From Planctomycetota bacterium (lineage in GTDB: Bacteria; Planctomycetota; UBA1135; GCA-002686595): a stretch of 25,452 nucleotides of DNA. The notes below the pieces were generated by a model. That model was not told the origin of the DNA and searched no databases. It saw only the letters and a program-made list of their open reading frames with translations. The translations under genes and the position numbers were made by a program. Shown in pieces: positions 15,890 to 23,532 of the stretch (its first letter is position 1; the number at the start of each line of letters is the position of its first letter). The DNA lies in NCBI GenBank assembly GCA_013140785.1, contig JABFRZ010000432.1, positions 1 through 25,452 of the forward strand, in the 5' to 3' direction.

Positions 15890-16800
15890 CTACTTGCCTG
15901 CGAGCTCCAACGCATCGAGGAAGGCCTGCGCGAAGGGCGAGGCGCGCACACCCGAGGCCGTCCAGGCGAACCCGCGGCTCAGGCCGTCGTTGTTCGCGAG
16001 CAAGAGGAAGGTGACCCGCGCTTTCGGCACCTTCACGTACAGCGCCGAGACCGCGGGCGGCAGCCAGCCGTAGTGCCAGCACACCTTGCGGCCGGCGATC
16101 GTCTCGACGAACCAGCCCAGCGCGTAGGCCATCTGGTAACCGATCGGTTGGTACTCCTCGCCCTCGGGAGCCCAAGCCCGGGTCAGCTCCACGAGCTCGG
16201 TGCTGCCTGGACGCGTGTGCCCCGGGACCGAGCGGTCCATCCCGAGCGGATCGAAGACGCGCTCCTGCAGGAGACGCGGATAGGCGACCCTCGTCACGTC
16301 CTCGAGCACCCAGGTGAGGTCCGAGAAGATGTTCCCGTTGTAGCTGTAGCTCTCGCCGGGGACACCCTCGCTCGTGTGCGTGAGGACGTGGCGCACGAGG
16401 ATCGGCTGCTCGAGGTAGCGCACCGGATCGGGCGCGAACCACCGTCGATCCGGAAGTCCTTCATGGGCGTGTCGAGCGATAGCTTCCCCTGTTCGACGAG
16501 CTGCAGCGTCAGCACCGCCGCGAGCGGCTTCGAGACCGAGGCGATGCGATAGCGCGTCTCCGGCTTCGCCCAGACCTCCCGCTCCAGGTCCGCCAGGCCG
16601 AAGCCGCGGCTCCAGACGAGCTTTCGGTCCTGCACCAGCGCGGCCGACATGCCCGGGATGCAATAGCGCTCCATGAGTCGCTCCAGCACCGGCTCGAGGC
16701 GCGCGATCCGCGCAGGGAGCTCGTCAGGTTCCTGCGCCGCGAGGCTCGGCTCGAGCAACATGACGGCGGCCAGCATCCAGGCATGGAGGAGAGAAGCCAT
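15890..16800 (-). pseudogene. serine beta-lactamase-like hydrolase, frameshifted
   Basis: Starts at the ATG at 16800 with a signal peptide (HAWMLAAVMLLEPSLAAQE), so the product would be periplasmic or secreted. The class C beta-lactamase/penicillin-binding fold is recognisable: MSAALVQDRKLVWSRGFG, the catalytic SxxK at Ser88-Lys91 (IASVSKPL), and VEQGKLSLDTPMKDF. The frame then breaks near 16437-16447 and continues in another frame with WFAPDPVRYL, ILVRHVLTHTSEG, a Tyr-containing YSYN motif and the C-terminal WHYGW (an HxG version of the KTG box). Restoring one missing base would give about 304 residues. It is either a decaying gene or an assembly error. It is convergent with ligA, with an 18-base gap. 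Members act as esterases, peptidases or beta-lactamases; the substrate here is unknown. Confidence 0.85.
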
Positions 16801-17117
16801 GGACTCGGCGCAGGGGCGCGACGGAGAGCGAAACGGAGTCCGGCGGAAGGCCCGAGCGCCGGCCGCCGATGGTGGCCGTGCCCTTGCGGCTCGGCAAGTA
16901 CAGTTCCTGCTGCGCGTGTAAGCCCCTCGCTCGAAGCGCGCGTAACCCTGCGCGAGGTGATCCTCCGATGTCTGGTCCGTGCAGCGGAGAGAGAGGTTCC
17001 GGGCCGGGCCGACCGTGACCAGCGGATCCGTGAGAGAATGGGGGGCACGAGCCAGTCGAACTCGATCCCACTTCTCCCCGGGAAGGTTCGATCCGTACAT
17101 TGCTGGCGAGCGCGTCC
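16801..17117. other. divergent intergenic region
   Basis: About 317 bases between the beta-lactamase-like gene (reverse) and the ECF sigma gene (forward). No gene, hairpin or clear promoter box could be supported here. It must hold both promoters. Confidence 0.45.
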
Positions 17118-17831
17118 ATGTCCGAGCCCACCCAGACTCCCGATCCCGACGACGTCATCCCCGCCGCGCGCGGCGAGGGTCAGCGGCCCGAGGAGCACAC
17201 GCTCGCGCTCGGGGCCTCCGAATCGGCCGAGATCCTGGGGCAGATCGAGCGCGCCAAGGCCGGCGACGCGGCGGCCCTGAACGATCTCTTCGCGCGCCAC
17301 CACGGACTGATGGTCGAGCTGGCGCGGCGCAAGCTGGGTGCGCGCCTGCGCCAGAAGGAGGACGCCGACGACCTGGCCCAGACCACCTTCCGCGAGGCCA
17401 CGCGCGACTTCCGCCAGTACCAGTACCGCGGCGAGGGCTCGTTCCTGCGCTGGCTGATGCAGATCCTGCAGAACAAGATCCGCGACAAGGCCGAGTACTA
17501 CGGCGCGAACAAGCGCGACGTCTCGCGCGAGTTCTCGAGCGACGAGCGCATCGGCGATTCCGGCGACCTCAAGCGCTACGACCCGCCCAGCAAGGACCTC
17601 TCGGTCACGCAGGTCCTGGCGCGCGAGGAGGAGTTCAAGATCCTGCGCAGCGCGCTGGAGGAGCTCTCGCCCGATCACCGCAAGGCGATCACGCTGATGT
17701 TCTTCGAAGGGCACTCGCTGCGCGAGGCCGGCGAGCTCATGGAGGGCCGCTCGGAGGACGCCGTGCGCATGCTCCTGCGCCGGGCCGAGTCGCGCCTGCA
17801 CGAGCTGACCCGCATCCGCCTGACGAAGTAG
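17118..17831 (+). CDS. ECF-type RNA polymerase sigma factor
   Basis: 237 residues from the ATG at 17118; TTG at 17100 is an alternative. An acidic/Pro N-terminal tail of about 45 residues precedes region sigma-2 (NDLFARHHGLMVELARRKL, then DADDLAQTTFREATRDFRQYQYRGEGSFLRWLMQILQNKIRD) and region sigma-4 (LEELSPDHRKAITLMFFEGHSLREAGELM...AVRMLLRRAESRLHEL). This is the planctomycete style of ECF factor, which is often functionally linked to Ser/Thr kinases rather than to a membrane anti-sigma factor. No anti-sigma gene is adjacent, but a receptor kinase lies convergently at 18369-21545, so phosphorylation control is plausible (inference). Confidence 0.92.
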   Translation: MSEPTQTPDPDDVIPAARGEGQRPEEHTLALGASESAEILGQIERAKAGDAAALNDLFARHHGLMVELARRKLGARLRQKEDADDLAQTTFREATRDFRQYQYRGEGSFLRWLMQILQNKIRDKAEYYGANKRDVSREFSSDERIGDSGDLKRYDPPSKDLSVTQVLAREEEFKILRSALEELSPDHRKAITLMFFEGHSLREAGELMEGRSEDAVRMLLRRAESRLHELTRIRLTK

Positions 17832-17857
17832 CCGTTCTCGGCCGTCCCGGCCGCCGC

Positions 17858-17886
17858 TTGCCAGCCCGCTCGCCGCGCCCTACCCT
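17858..17886 (+). promoter_or_regulatory. sigma-70 promoter of tRNA-Val
   Basis: TTGCCA (17858-17863), a 17-base spacer, and TACCCT (17881-17886) form a textbook promoter with a start expected near 17893, about 30 bases before the mature tRNA. Confidence 0.65.
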
Positions 17887-17922
17887 CTCCGGCCTTCGAG
17901 CACCGCCTCCGGGTTCGAGCGT

Positions 17923-17998
17923 GGGCCACTAACTCAATCGGCAGAGTGCCATGTTCACAGCGTGGAAGTTACTGGTTCGAATCCAGTGTGGCCCACCA
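17923..17998 (+). tRNA. tRNA-Val (anticodon CAC)
   Basis: 76 bases including an encoded CCA. Acceptor GGGCCAC pairs with GTGGCCC; the D stem is ACTC/GAGT with GG in the loop. The anticodon stem is CCATG/CGTGG with loop TTCACAG, giving anticodon CAC for GUG codons. The T arm ACTGG-TTCGAAT-CCAGT is perfect. The discriminator is A. Confidence 0.95.
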
Positions 17999-18368
17999 TC
18001 TAACATGTTGTCGGTAGTGGACTTGCGCTGAAGGGCTCCTTCGCGGTACGTGCGCTCGAGCGTGTGGATGTCCACGTGTATCCACACCGAATCAGGCAGG
18101 GGAGCAAGGCCGGCGTCCGCGTGCAAGGCGTTGGATGGACGGAGGTTGCGAGGAAGGAGATCCCGCACCCCGAACAAGCAACTGCCATGCGCCGAGCGTG
18201 GCACTTGCTGGTTCACGCCTGGATGCCATGCACCCCGCTCTCGTCGTCGGGGCTGCTCCTCGCGCACCGTCGTTCGGCGAGTTGTCGAAATCGCTCCGCG
18301 CTTCCAAGCCTCGGAGCTTCCTTCGCGGCGGGCTGCACACAGTCGCTGCTTGAGGCGCCTCGCAAGGA
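17999..18368. other. intergenic between tRNA-Val and the kinase gene
   Basis: No supported gene. It holds an 8-bp inverted repeat with a 10-base loop at 18062-18087 (GTGTGGAT/ATCCACAC), possibly the end of the tRNA transcript though without a T-tract. It also holds the decayed tRNA-like sequence described separately. Short ORFs here have no recognisable content. Confidence 0.5.
18159..18234 (+). pseudogene. degenerate tRNA-Val-like copy
   Basis: Three blocks of the tRNA-Val gene recur 236 bases downstream with identical internal spacing: TGCCATG at 18183, AGCGTGG at 18195 and CTGGTTC at 18208. They correspond to the two sides of the anticodon stem and the T arm. The anticodon stem CCATG/CGTGG still pairs, but the loop is CGCCGAG, the acceptor ends do not pair and the T stem is broken. 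It is therefore non-functional as a tRNA. Confidence 0.5.
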
Positions 18369-21300
18369 TCACTTGTCGCCGGGAACCGAAGGTCGCGAAG
18401 TCGTGAGGGGGCCAGCAATGATCCTGGCGGGGCGGAGGCCGAGGAAGTTGGCGGCGTTCACGGGCGGGTAGTTGCCGCGGGTCGCCGAGCGCGCGAACAC
18501 GGCCTTGTTGATGAAGCAGCCACCACGGGAGTTGCGCAAGGAAGAGGTGTACTTGTCCTCGCACCATTCCCAGACGTTCCCCATCACGTCGTGGAGCCCG
18601 AAAGGATTGGCTCGGTAGCTCCCGACCGCTGCGTGGACGGTGTTCCCGTCATCCCACGCCTCGCAAAACCAGTCCGCTTGAGCACCGTGCGCTCGAGCCC
18701 ACCCGTCAGCAACATTCCCGGCCGAAGCCAGCTCCTTCGGATCCGAGCCCGTCCACCACGGAGTCTCTGTCCCGCCCCGCGCTCCATGCTCCCACTGCGC
18801 TTCGCTCGGCAGGATCAAACCCAGCCTGCTACACGTCTCCGTGCATGTCGTCCAGTTCACCTGCTCCACAGGGTGCAGCAGATCGACCGCGCGGCCGGCT
18901 CGGTTCCAGCTCTCCAGGTAGTTGCCCGGCCGGTAGTAGCTCGGATTGCGTCCCGTGAGCCGCAACCACTGTCCCTGCGTCAGCTCGTACTTCGACAGGA
19001 AGAACGCGGACAGCGTCACCTCGTGTACGGGCGACTCGCTGGGCTCCGCCTGCGGGTCGTAGTTGGGCCCGTTCGGATCCTTGTTCTGGGCTCCCATCTG
19101 GAACGTCCCGCCCGGGAGCAGCACGAACACGAGGCCCGTCTCCTCCTTCAAGGCGAGCTTTCCGTCCGCGCCGCGTACGGCCGGCGCGCCGGTCTGGAGA
19201 TGCGCGAACTCCCACAGCCCGGAGTCCGGATCGCGCCCGATGGGCAAGAGGCCGAGTTGCGGCGTGATCCAGCGGCCGCCGTACTGCGGGCACTCCTTCG
19301 GATCCGCGATCGACGCGATGGCAGCAGACCACAGCCGCCGTGCTTCCTGTCCGCTGACCGAACGCTCATCGATGGTCGCGGCAAAGTCTCTGCGCTGCTC
19401 GATGCCCCAGCCATGCTCGGGTGAGAGCCCGGCGATCCATCCGGTCTTCGGATCCGCGAATGCTTCGATCTCCGCCACCAGCTTCTGGAGCTGGTTGTGC
19501 CACCAGGTGCCCTGCTCGTCCGCGAAGTGGTAGTCCTCGGCCGCCGAGACCTCCGCCCGCAGCGCGGCGAGCTCCGACTCGGCCGTCGCGAGCGTCGCGC
19601 CGCTGCGCGCGGCGTTCACGGCCCTGCGCAGTTCCGCGGCCTTGGTCTCGTAGTCGTCGCGCCGTTCGGGCGGCGCTGCTTCCAGCGCCGTCGCGCTCTC
19701 TTGCAGCGCTTCGTCGTCGAGGCCGTTTGCGAACAGCGCCCACGCAAGCGTGTCGCCGGCCCGCGCCGCACCCTCGTCGTCCTCGACCCTCTCGATCGCC
19801 AGGCGCGCCAGCGCCAGTCCTTCCGCCTCGCGGCCGAACTCCGTCCGAGTCGGATCCACCAGGGATCGCGCGAGCCCGTTCAAGCCGAGCGCGTCGGAGG
19901 GGAGACTCGAAGCATCCAATGCGAAGGCCGGCGGCTGAGCCTTGCCGTCGCGCACGTTCTGAGCCGCACGCAACGCCGCGACCCTCGTCTCGAGCGGCGC
20001 CAGCTCGCCGAAGCGCGGGTGAGCGCGCCGTCTGGCTTCGCGCTCTTCCTCCGTCAAAGGAATCGCGCGTTCGCGCAGCTTCGCAAGCTGTGCGCGGTGT
20101 CCGGGATCGTCGCCGTGCGGATCCAAACCCGCGACGAGTTCGTGCGCCCGCTCCAGCCACCTTTCGTACGCCGGGAGCTTCTCCGGCTCCGCGGGCCAGA
20201 GTCGATCCGCTTCGGCCTGGAGATCCACCAGGCGCTGGAACGCCGAGAGCCGCAACACCTCGTCGGCCCTTTTGGTCGCTGCGTCGGCTGCGGCCTTCTC
20301 GCGCAGGGCCGACTGATCCGCGGCAACTCGGCGCTGCTCCGACTCCGTGGTCTTGGTTTCCAGCGCGAGGTTGGAACGGCCCAGCGCCCGGTTCGTGCGC
20401 ACGTTCATGACGAGCAGCAGCGCGATCACGGTGAACGTCACGGCCACGATCGCCGCTGCCGAGCTCTTGCCCGGGTTGCGCTTGATCCACTTGAGCGTGC
20501 GCTCCAGGCGCGTCGGCGGCGTTGCGTGGATCGGCTCGTCGGCAAGATGCCGCCGCAGGTCCGCGGCCAGCTCCTGCATCGTCGCGTAGCGCTTGTCGCG
20601 CTCCTTCTCCAGCGCATGGTTAGCGATCACGGCCAGATCGCGCGGGACCTTCGAGCGGATCGTGCGCGGGTCCGGCGGGTCCCGGTGCAGGATGTGCTCC
20701 GCCAGCTGCTGCAGGGTGTCGCCCTCGAACGGCCGGCGCAGCGCGAGCAGCTCGTACAGGATGACCCCGAGCGAGAAGACGTCCGTGCGGTGGTCGAGGC
20801 CGCTGCGCTTCGCCTCCACCTGCTCCGGGCTCATGTAGAGGTAGGTGCCCGCGATGTCGCCGGTCTCGGACATGGCTGCCTCGTCGGTGATGCGCGCGAG
20901 CCCGAAGTCCGTGACCTTGGGCCGGTCCTCCGAGGTGATCAGCACGTTCTGCGGCTTGAGGTCGCGGTGGATGACGCCCGCCTCGTGGGCCGTCTGCATC
21001 GCCTCGGCGATCTCGGCCACGAGGCGCGCGACCTCGCGGTCGTAGCCCGCGGGCGCCTCGGGAGCGCGCGCCACTTCGTCCAGGAAGTCCTTGAGCGTCC
21101 AGCCCCCGCCCACGTACTCCATCGCGATCCAGGCCAGGCCCTCGGACTCACCGTGGCCGTACACTGTCACGAGGCCCGGATGGGAGAGCCGCCCGCCGGC
21201 GCGCGCCTCGCGCGCGAAGAGCTCGAGCTGGCGCTCGGTCACGCACTCCGGCCGCACGAACTTCACCGCCACCGTCCGATGCAGGGAGAGCTGCTCGGCC

Positions 21301-21545
21301 TCCCAGATCTGTCCCATCCCGCCCTGGCCGATCATGGACACGAGCCGGAAGTCGCCCACGACCTTGCCCGCGGCGAGGCCGGGCGCCGGCTGCGGACGCT
21401 CCTCCGCGCCCTTCCTTCGGAAGAACGACAGCGAGCCCTCCGCGAGCCGCTGCGGCATGGCGCGGCGCATCGCACGCCACACCGGGTCGTCGCCGGGCAG
21501 CGACGGGCTGGATGCGGATTCTTCGGGCTTCTCGGGCGCAGGCAA
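18369..21545 (-). CDS. transmembrane Ser/Thr protein kinase fused to an FGE-sulfatase-like domain
   Basis: 1058 residues from a TTG at 21545 with AGGAGG 10 bases upstream. The N-terminal PknB-type kinase is complete: Gly loop IGQGGMG (72-78), Lys95 in VAVKF, HRDLKPQN (193-200), DFG (213-215) and MSPEQ (238-242). A single membrane span follows at about 362-381 (AAAIVAVTFTVIALLLVM). Next comes a long helical, Ala/Glu-rich region, then an FGE/SUMF1-like (formylglycine-generating enzyme type) domain from about 804 to 1045 (GLVFVLLPGGTFQMGAQ, LTQGQWLRLTGRNPSYY, PVEQVNWTTC, GLHDVMGNVWEWCEDKY, NSRGGCFINKAVFARSATRG). The C-x4-C pair of catalytic FGEs is missing where expected, so the domain probably binds a ligand or protein outside the cytoplasm. 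It is a likely one-component sensor kinase, convergent with the ECF sigma gene. Confidence 0.93.
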   Translation of the reverse strand: MPAPEKPEESASSPSLPGDDPVWRAMRRAMPQRLAEGSLSFFRRKGAEERPQPAPGLAAGKVVGDFRLVSMIGQGGMGQIWEAEQLSLHRTVAVKFVRPECVTERQLELFAREARAGGRLSHPGLVTVYGHGESEGLAWIAMEYVGGGWTLKDFLDEVARAPEAPAGYDREVARLVAEIAEAMQTAHEAGVIHRDLKPQNVLITSEDRPKVTDFGLARITDEAAMSETGDIAGTYLYMSPEQVEAKRSGLDHRTDVFSLGVILYELLALRRPFEGDTLQQLAEHILHRDPPDPRTIRSKVPRDLAVIANHALEKERDKRYATMQELAADLRRHLADEPIHATPPTRLERTLKWIKRNPGKSSAAAIVAVTFTVIALLLVMNVRTNRALGRSNLALETKTTESEQRRVAADQSALREKAAADAATKRADEVLRLSAFQRLVDLQAEADRLWPAEPEKLPAYERWLERAHELVAGLDPHGDDPGHRAQLAKLRERAIPLTEEEREARRRAHPRFGELAPLETRVAALRAAQNVRDGKAQPPAFALDASSLPSDALGLNGLARSLVDPTRTEFGREAEGLALARLAIERVEDDEGAARAGDTLAWALFANGLDDEALQESATALEAAPPERRDDYETKAAELRRAVNAARSGATLATAESELAALRAEVSAAEDYHFADEQGTWWHNQLQKLVAEIEAFADPKTGWIAGLSPEHGWGIEQRRDFAATIDERSVSGQEARRLWSAAIASIADPKECPQYGGRWITPQLGLLPIGRDPDSGLWEFAHLQTGAPAVRGADGKLALKEETGLVFVLLPGGTFQMGAQNKDPNGPNYDPQAEPSESPVHEVTLSAFFLSKYELTQGQWLRLTGRNPSYYRPGNYLESWNRAGRAVDLLHPVEQVNWTTCTETCSRLGLILPSEAQWEHGARGGTETPWWTGSDPKELASAGNVADGWARAHGAQADWFCEAWDDGNTVHAAVGSYRANPFGLHDVMGNVWEWCEDKYTSSLRNSRGGCFINKAVFARSATRGNYPPVNAANFLGLRPARIIAGPLTTSRPSVPGDK

Positions 21546-21670
21546 GCGCGGTCATCCTCCTCGCGGTGGGGGAGAGCATAGTGGGGATCGATCCGGAAGT
21601 GCCTGTTGGCCGGGCCAAGGCCAGGGCGCTGGTTACGTCCCTTCGAAGGCGGATGCGTTTGACCGAGGGC

Positions 21671-21679
21671 TGGTACCCT
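21671..21679 (+). promoter_or_regulatory. putative extended -10 (TGG-TACCCT) of hicB
   Basis: TGGTACCCT has the TGn extension and lies exactly 9 bases before the hicB ATG. This implies an almost leaderless transcript. No good -35 is seen. Confidence 0.45.
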
Positions 21680-21688
21680 GGCCGCCGC

Positions 21689-21901
21689 ATGCCCCGTGAA
21701 TTCGACGTGATCATCGAGAAGGACGAGGAAGGCTCCTTGGTGGCCACGGTTCCCGCGCTGCCCGGGTGCCACACGCAGGCTCGTTCCCTCGACGAACTGA
21801 TGGACAGGGTCAAGGAAGCGATCGCGCTGTGGCTCGAGGTCGAGGGCTCGCCGCCAAAGGCCCTGGACTTCGTCGGCGTGCAGCGCATCCAAGTAGCGTG
21901 A
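21689..21901 (+). CDS. hicB: HicB-family antitoxin
   Basis: 70 residues. The partial RNase-H fold of HicB is clear: FDVIIEKDEEGSLVATVPALPGCHTQARSLDELMDRVKEAIALWLE. HicB proteins neutralise HicA and, in longer members, repress the operon through a C-terminal DNA-binding domain. This one ends soon after the fold (PPKALDFVGVQRIQVA), so it has no separate DNA-binding domain. It overlaps the following hicA start through GTGA at 21898-21901, indicating translational coupling. The -10-like TACCCT lies 9 bases before the ATG. Confidence 0.88.
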   Translation: MPREFDVIIEKDEEGSLVATVPALPGCHTQARSLDELMDRVKEAIALWLEVEGSPPKALDFVGVQRIQVA

Positions 21902-22126
21902 CTCCGAAGCGTCCCGTCCTATCCGGCAAGGATCTCATCCGCGCTCTGGGTCGGCTCGCATTCGAGGTCGTTCGAGTCCGCGAGGAGTCATCACTTCCTT
22001 CGGCATCCGGATGGTCGGGTCACGGTCGTCCCCGTTCAAGGCAAGGAAGAGATCGGACCGGGCCTGCTGGGCAAGATTCTCCACGACTGCAGGGTGACTC
22101 GCGAAGAGCTGACCGGGAGCCTTTGA
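21898..22126 (+). pseudogene. hicA: HicA-family mRNA interferase toxin, frameshifted
   Basis: From GTG 21898 the frame reads MTPKRPVLSGKDLIRALGRLAFEVVRVR, the first half of HicA. The expected Gly-Ser-His catalytic stretch follows only after skipping one base near 21981-21985. The next frame then reads SHHFLRHPDGRVTVVPVQGKEEIGPGLLGKIL and ends at TGA 22124-22126. Removing the A at 21983 would restore RGSHHFLRHPDG. HicA is a dsRBD-like RNase that cleaves mRNA through its His. As written the toxin is inactive, about 75 residues if repaired. The module is antitoxin-first, the reverse of the common hicA-hicB order. Confidence 0.82.
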
Positions 22127-22265
22127 TTCGACGTGAAGGCCGCGCGAGCCCATCCGTCGCGCAGTGCACGGCGGCAGCTCGCTTCAGAGAGTTCGGTCGC
22201 CGAGAAGTCTTCAGCGGATCGCCACAGCCGCATCGACGGTGACGGGGAGCGACATGTGCTGGGGG
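22127..22265. other. spacer between hicA and the IS3 element
   Basis: No gene, hairpin or repeat could be supported here. This is the left flank of the IS3-family insertion. Confidence 0.4.
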
Positions 22266-22292
22266 TGGCCCTCCCTGGATTCAGTGGACACC

Positions 22293-22626
22293 GGGGTTGA
22301 GGTTTGAGGAGTAGAGGGAAGCGGTCGTCGTTCGTCAAGGGGGGAAGGGGTCTGGGGAAGGGTTCTCCCTTCCCCAGTTTGGGGGAGCCGCGCGGAGCGG
22401 AGCCCTGCGGAGCTCGAGCGCAGCGCGGCGTTCCGGGGGCCGAGCCCCCGGGAGGTGGAGGTTCCAAGGAGGAGGAGACTCACAACTTGTGGACAGCGTC
22501 GCGGCTTCGATCCTGAAGAGAGCGATGCTCGTTCTCGGGCCTCTGGGCGGGCATGCTGATCCCTCGCAGGGGCCTGTCTTGCTCTTTGAGGCCGGGGTCC
22601 CGACGAAGATCGAGGCACGCGCGAGC
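22293..22626 (-). repeat. non-coding structured tail of the IS3 element (three stem-loops)
   Basis: Between orfB and the left terminal repeat lie three hairpins. The first is a perfect 11-bp stem with loop TTCT (22352-22377, CTGGGGAAGGG/CCCTTCCCCAG). The second is a 7-bp stem enclosing 29 bases (22387-22393 with 22423-22429). The third is a perfect 8-bp stem with loop CGA (22433-22451, CCGGGGGC/GCCCCCGG). No ORF here is convincing. It could be a captured intergenic repeat or a strong terminator block for the transposase transcript. Confidence 0.6.
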
Positions 22627-23445
22627 TCATCCTGCGCGGCGACTCGCCTCGTAGTCGGCCGGCGAGAGGTAGCCGAGGCTCGAGTGCAGGCGTCGGCGGT
22701 TGTAGAAGACCTCGAGGTAGTCGTGGAGAGCAGCGCGCGCCTCGGCGTAGCTCGTCCAGCGTGCTTCGTGCACGAGCTCCTGCTTGAGCGTGCCGTTGAA
22801 GCTCTCGACCACGGCGTTGTCGTAGCAGTTGCCGCGGCGGCTCATGCTGACCTGGGTCCCGAGGACCTCGAGCTTGGCTCTGTAGGCAGAGCTCGCGTAC
22901 TGACCGCCGCGATCCGAGTGGTGGATCATGTTGGGAGCGGGGACGCGCGCGCCCAGCGCCATGTCCAGGGCGCTCTCGACGAGCTCGCTTCTCATGTGAG
23001 CGGCGAGTGCCCAGCCCACGACCCTGCGCGAGTAGAGATCCAGGATCACCGCCAGGTACAGGAAGCCGCCGGAGGCCATCGGGATGAAGGTGATGTCGCC
23101 GGCCCAGACCTGGTCGGGGCCCTCGACCTGGAACTTGCGATCGAGCGTGTTGGGAGCGACGGGGAGCGCGTGCTCGGAGTCGGTCGTCGTGCGGAAGCGA
23201 CGTTTGACCTTGCCCTGCAGCCCGTCCTTGCGCATCAGGCGCTCCACGCGCGACTTCCCGGCCTGCACGTCGTTCTTCTTGAGCTGGGCGTGCACGCGCG
23301 GGCTGCCGTACGTGCCGCGGCTGCCGGCGTGGATCTCGTGGATCTGGCCGCGCAGCTCGGCCTCGCGCTCTTCCCGCGGACTGGGACGAGGACGCCGACG
23401 CCAGGCGTACAGCCCGGCCGGGGAGACCTCCAGGACCCGACACAT
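22627..23445 (-). CDS. IS3-family transposase OrfB (DDE integrase core)
   Basis: 272 residues from the internal ATG at 23445. Homology clearly continues upstream in the same frame (SAFELIEAQKAHFPIRL, to about 23505), so the natural product is an OrfAB fusion made by -1 frameshifting near the end of orfA. The N-terminal HTH_21-like segment (EIHAGSRGTYGSPRVHAQL) precedes the rve core. The catalytic triad is Asp in VWAGDITFIP, Asp in IHHSDRGGQY, and Glu in AVVESFNGTLKQEL; the C-terminal YNRRRLHSSLGYLSPADYE is typical. OrfB itself is intact, but the IS110 insertion upstream cuts orfA and should prevent OrfAB production. Confidence 0.93.
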   Translation of the reverse strand: MCRVLEVSPAGLYAWRRRPRPSPREEREAELRGQIHEIHAGSRGTYGSPRVHAQLKKNDVQAGKSRVERLMRKDGLQGKVKRRFRTTTDSEHALPVAPNTLDRKFQVEGPDQVWAGDITFIPMASGGFLYLAVILDLYSRRVVGWALAAHMRSELVESALDMALGARVPAPNMIHHSDRGGQYASSAYRAKLEVLGTQVSMSRRGNCYDNAVVESFNGTLKQELVHEARWTSYAEARAALHDYLEVFYNRRRLHSSLGYLSPADYEASRRAG

Positions 23446-23480
23446 GAGCCGGATCGGGAAGTGAGCCTTCTGCGCCTCGA

Positions 23481-23532
23481 TCAGCTCGAAGGCCGATCGC
23501 TGTCCTTGGCGAAGAAGGCCGCGGCTTTCCTA
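23481..23532 (-). pseudogene. 3' remnant of IS3 orfA
   Basis: After removal of the IS110 element, this stretch continues the orfA frame as RKAAAFFAKDSDRPSS and stops at TGA 23481-23483. The rejoined sequence ERDFLRKAAAFFAKDS is the standard OrfA C-terminus. It overlaps the start of the OrfB frame by -1, as expected for programmed frameshifting. Confidence 0.85.

Noticed and set aside
18062..18087. Inverted GTGTGGAT/ATCCACAC resembling paired DnaA boxes
   Set aside because: Each half differs from the DnaA consensus and there is no cluster, AT-rich stretch or dnaA/dnaN gene, so an origin is not supported.
22488..22500. TTGTGGACAGC as an alternative inner end of the IS3 element
   Set aside because: Only GTGGACA agrees with the right terminal repeat; the outer site at 22266-22292 agrees at 22 of 27 positions and begins with TG.
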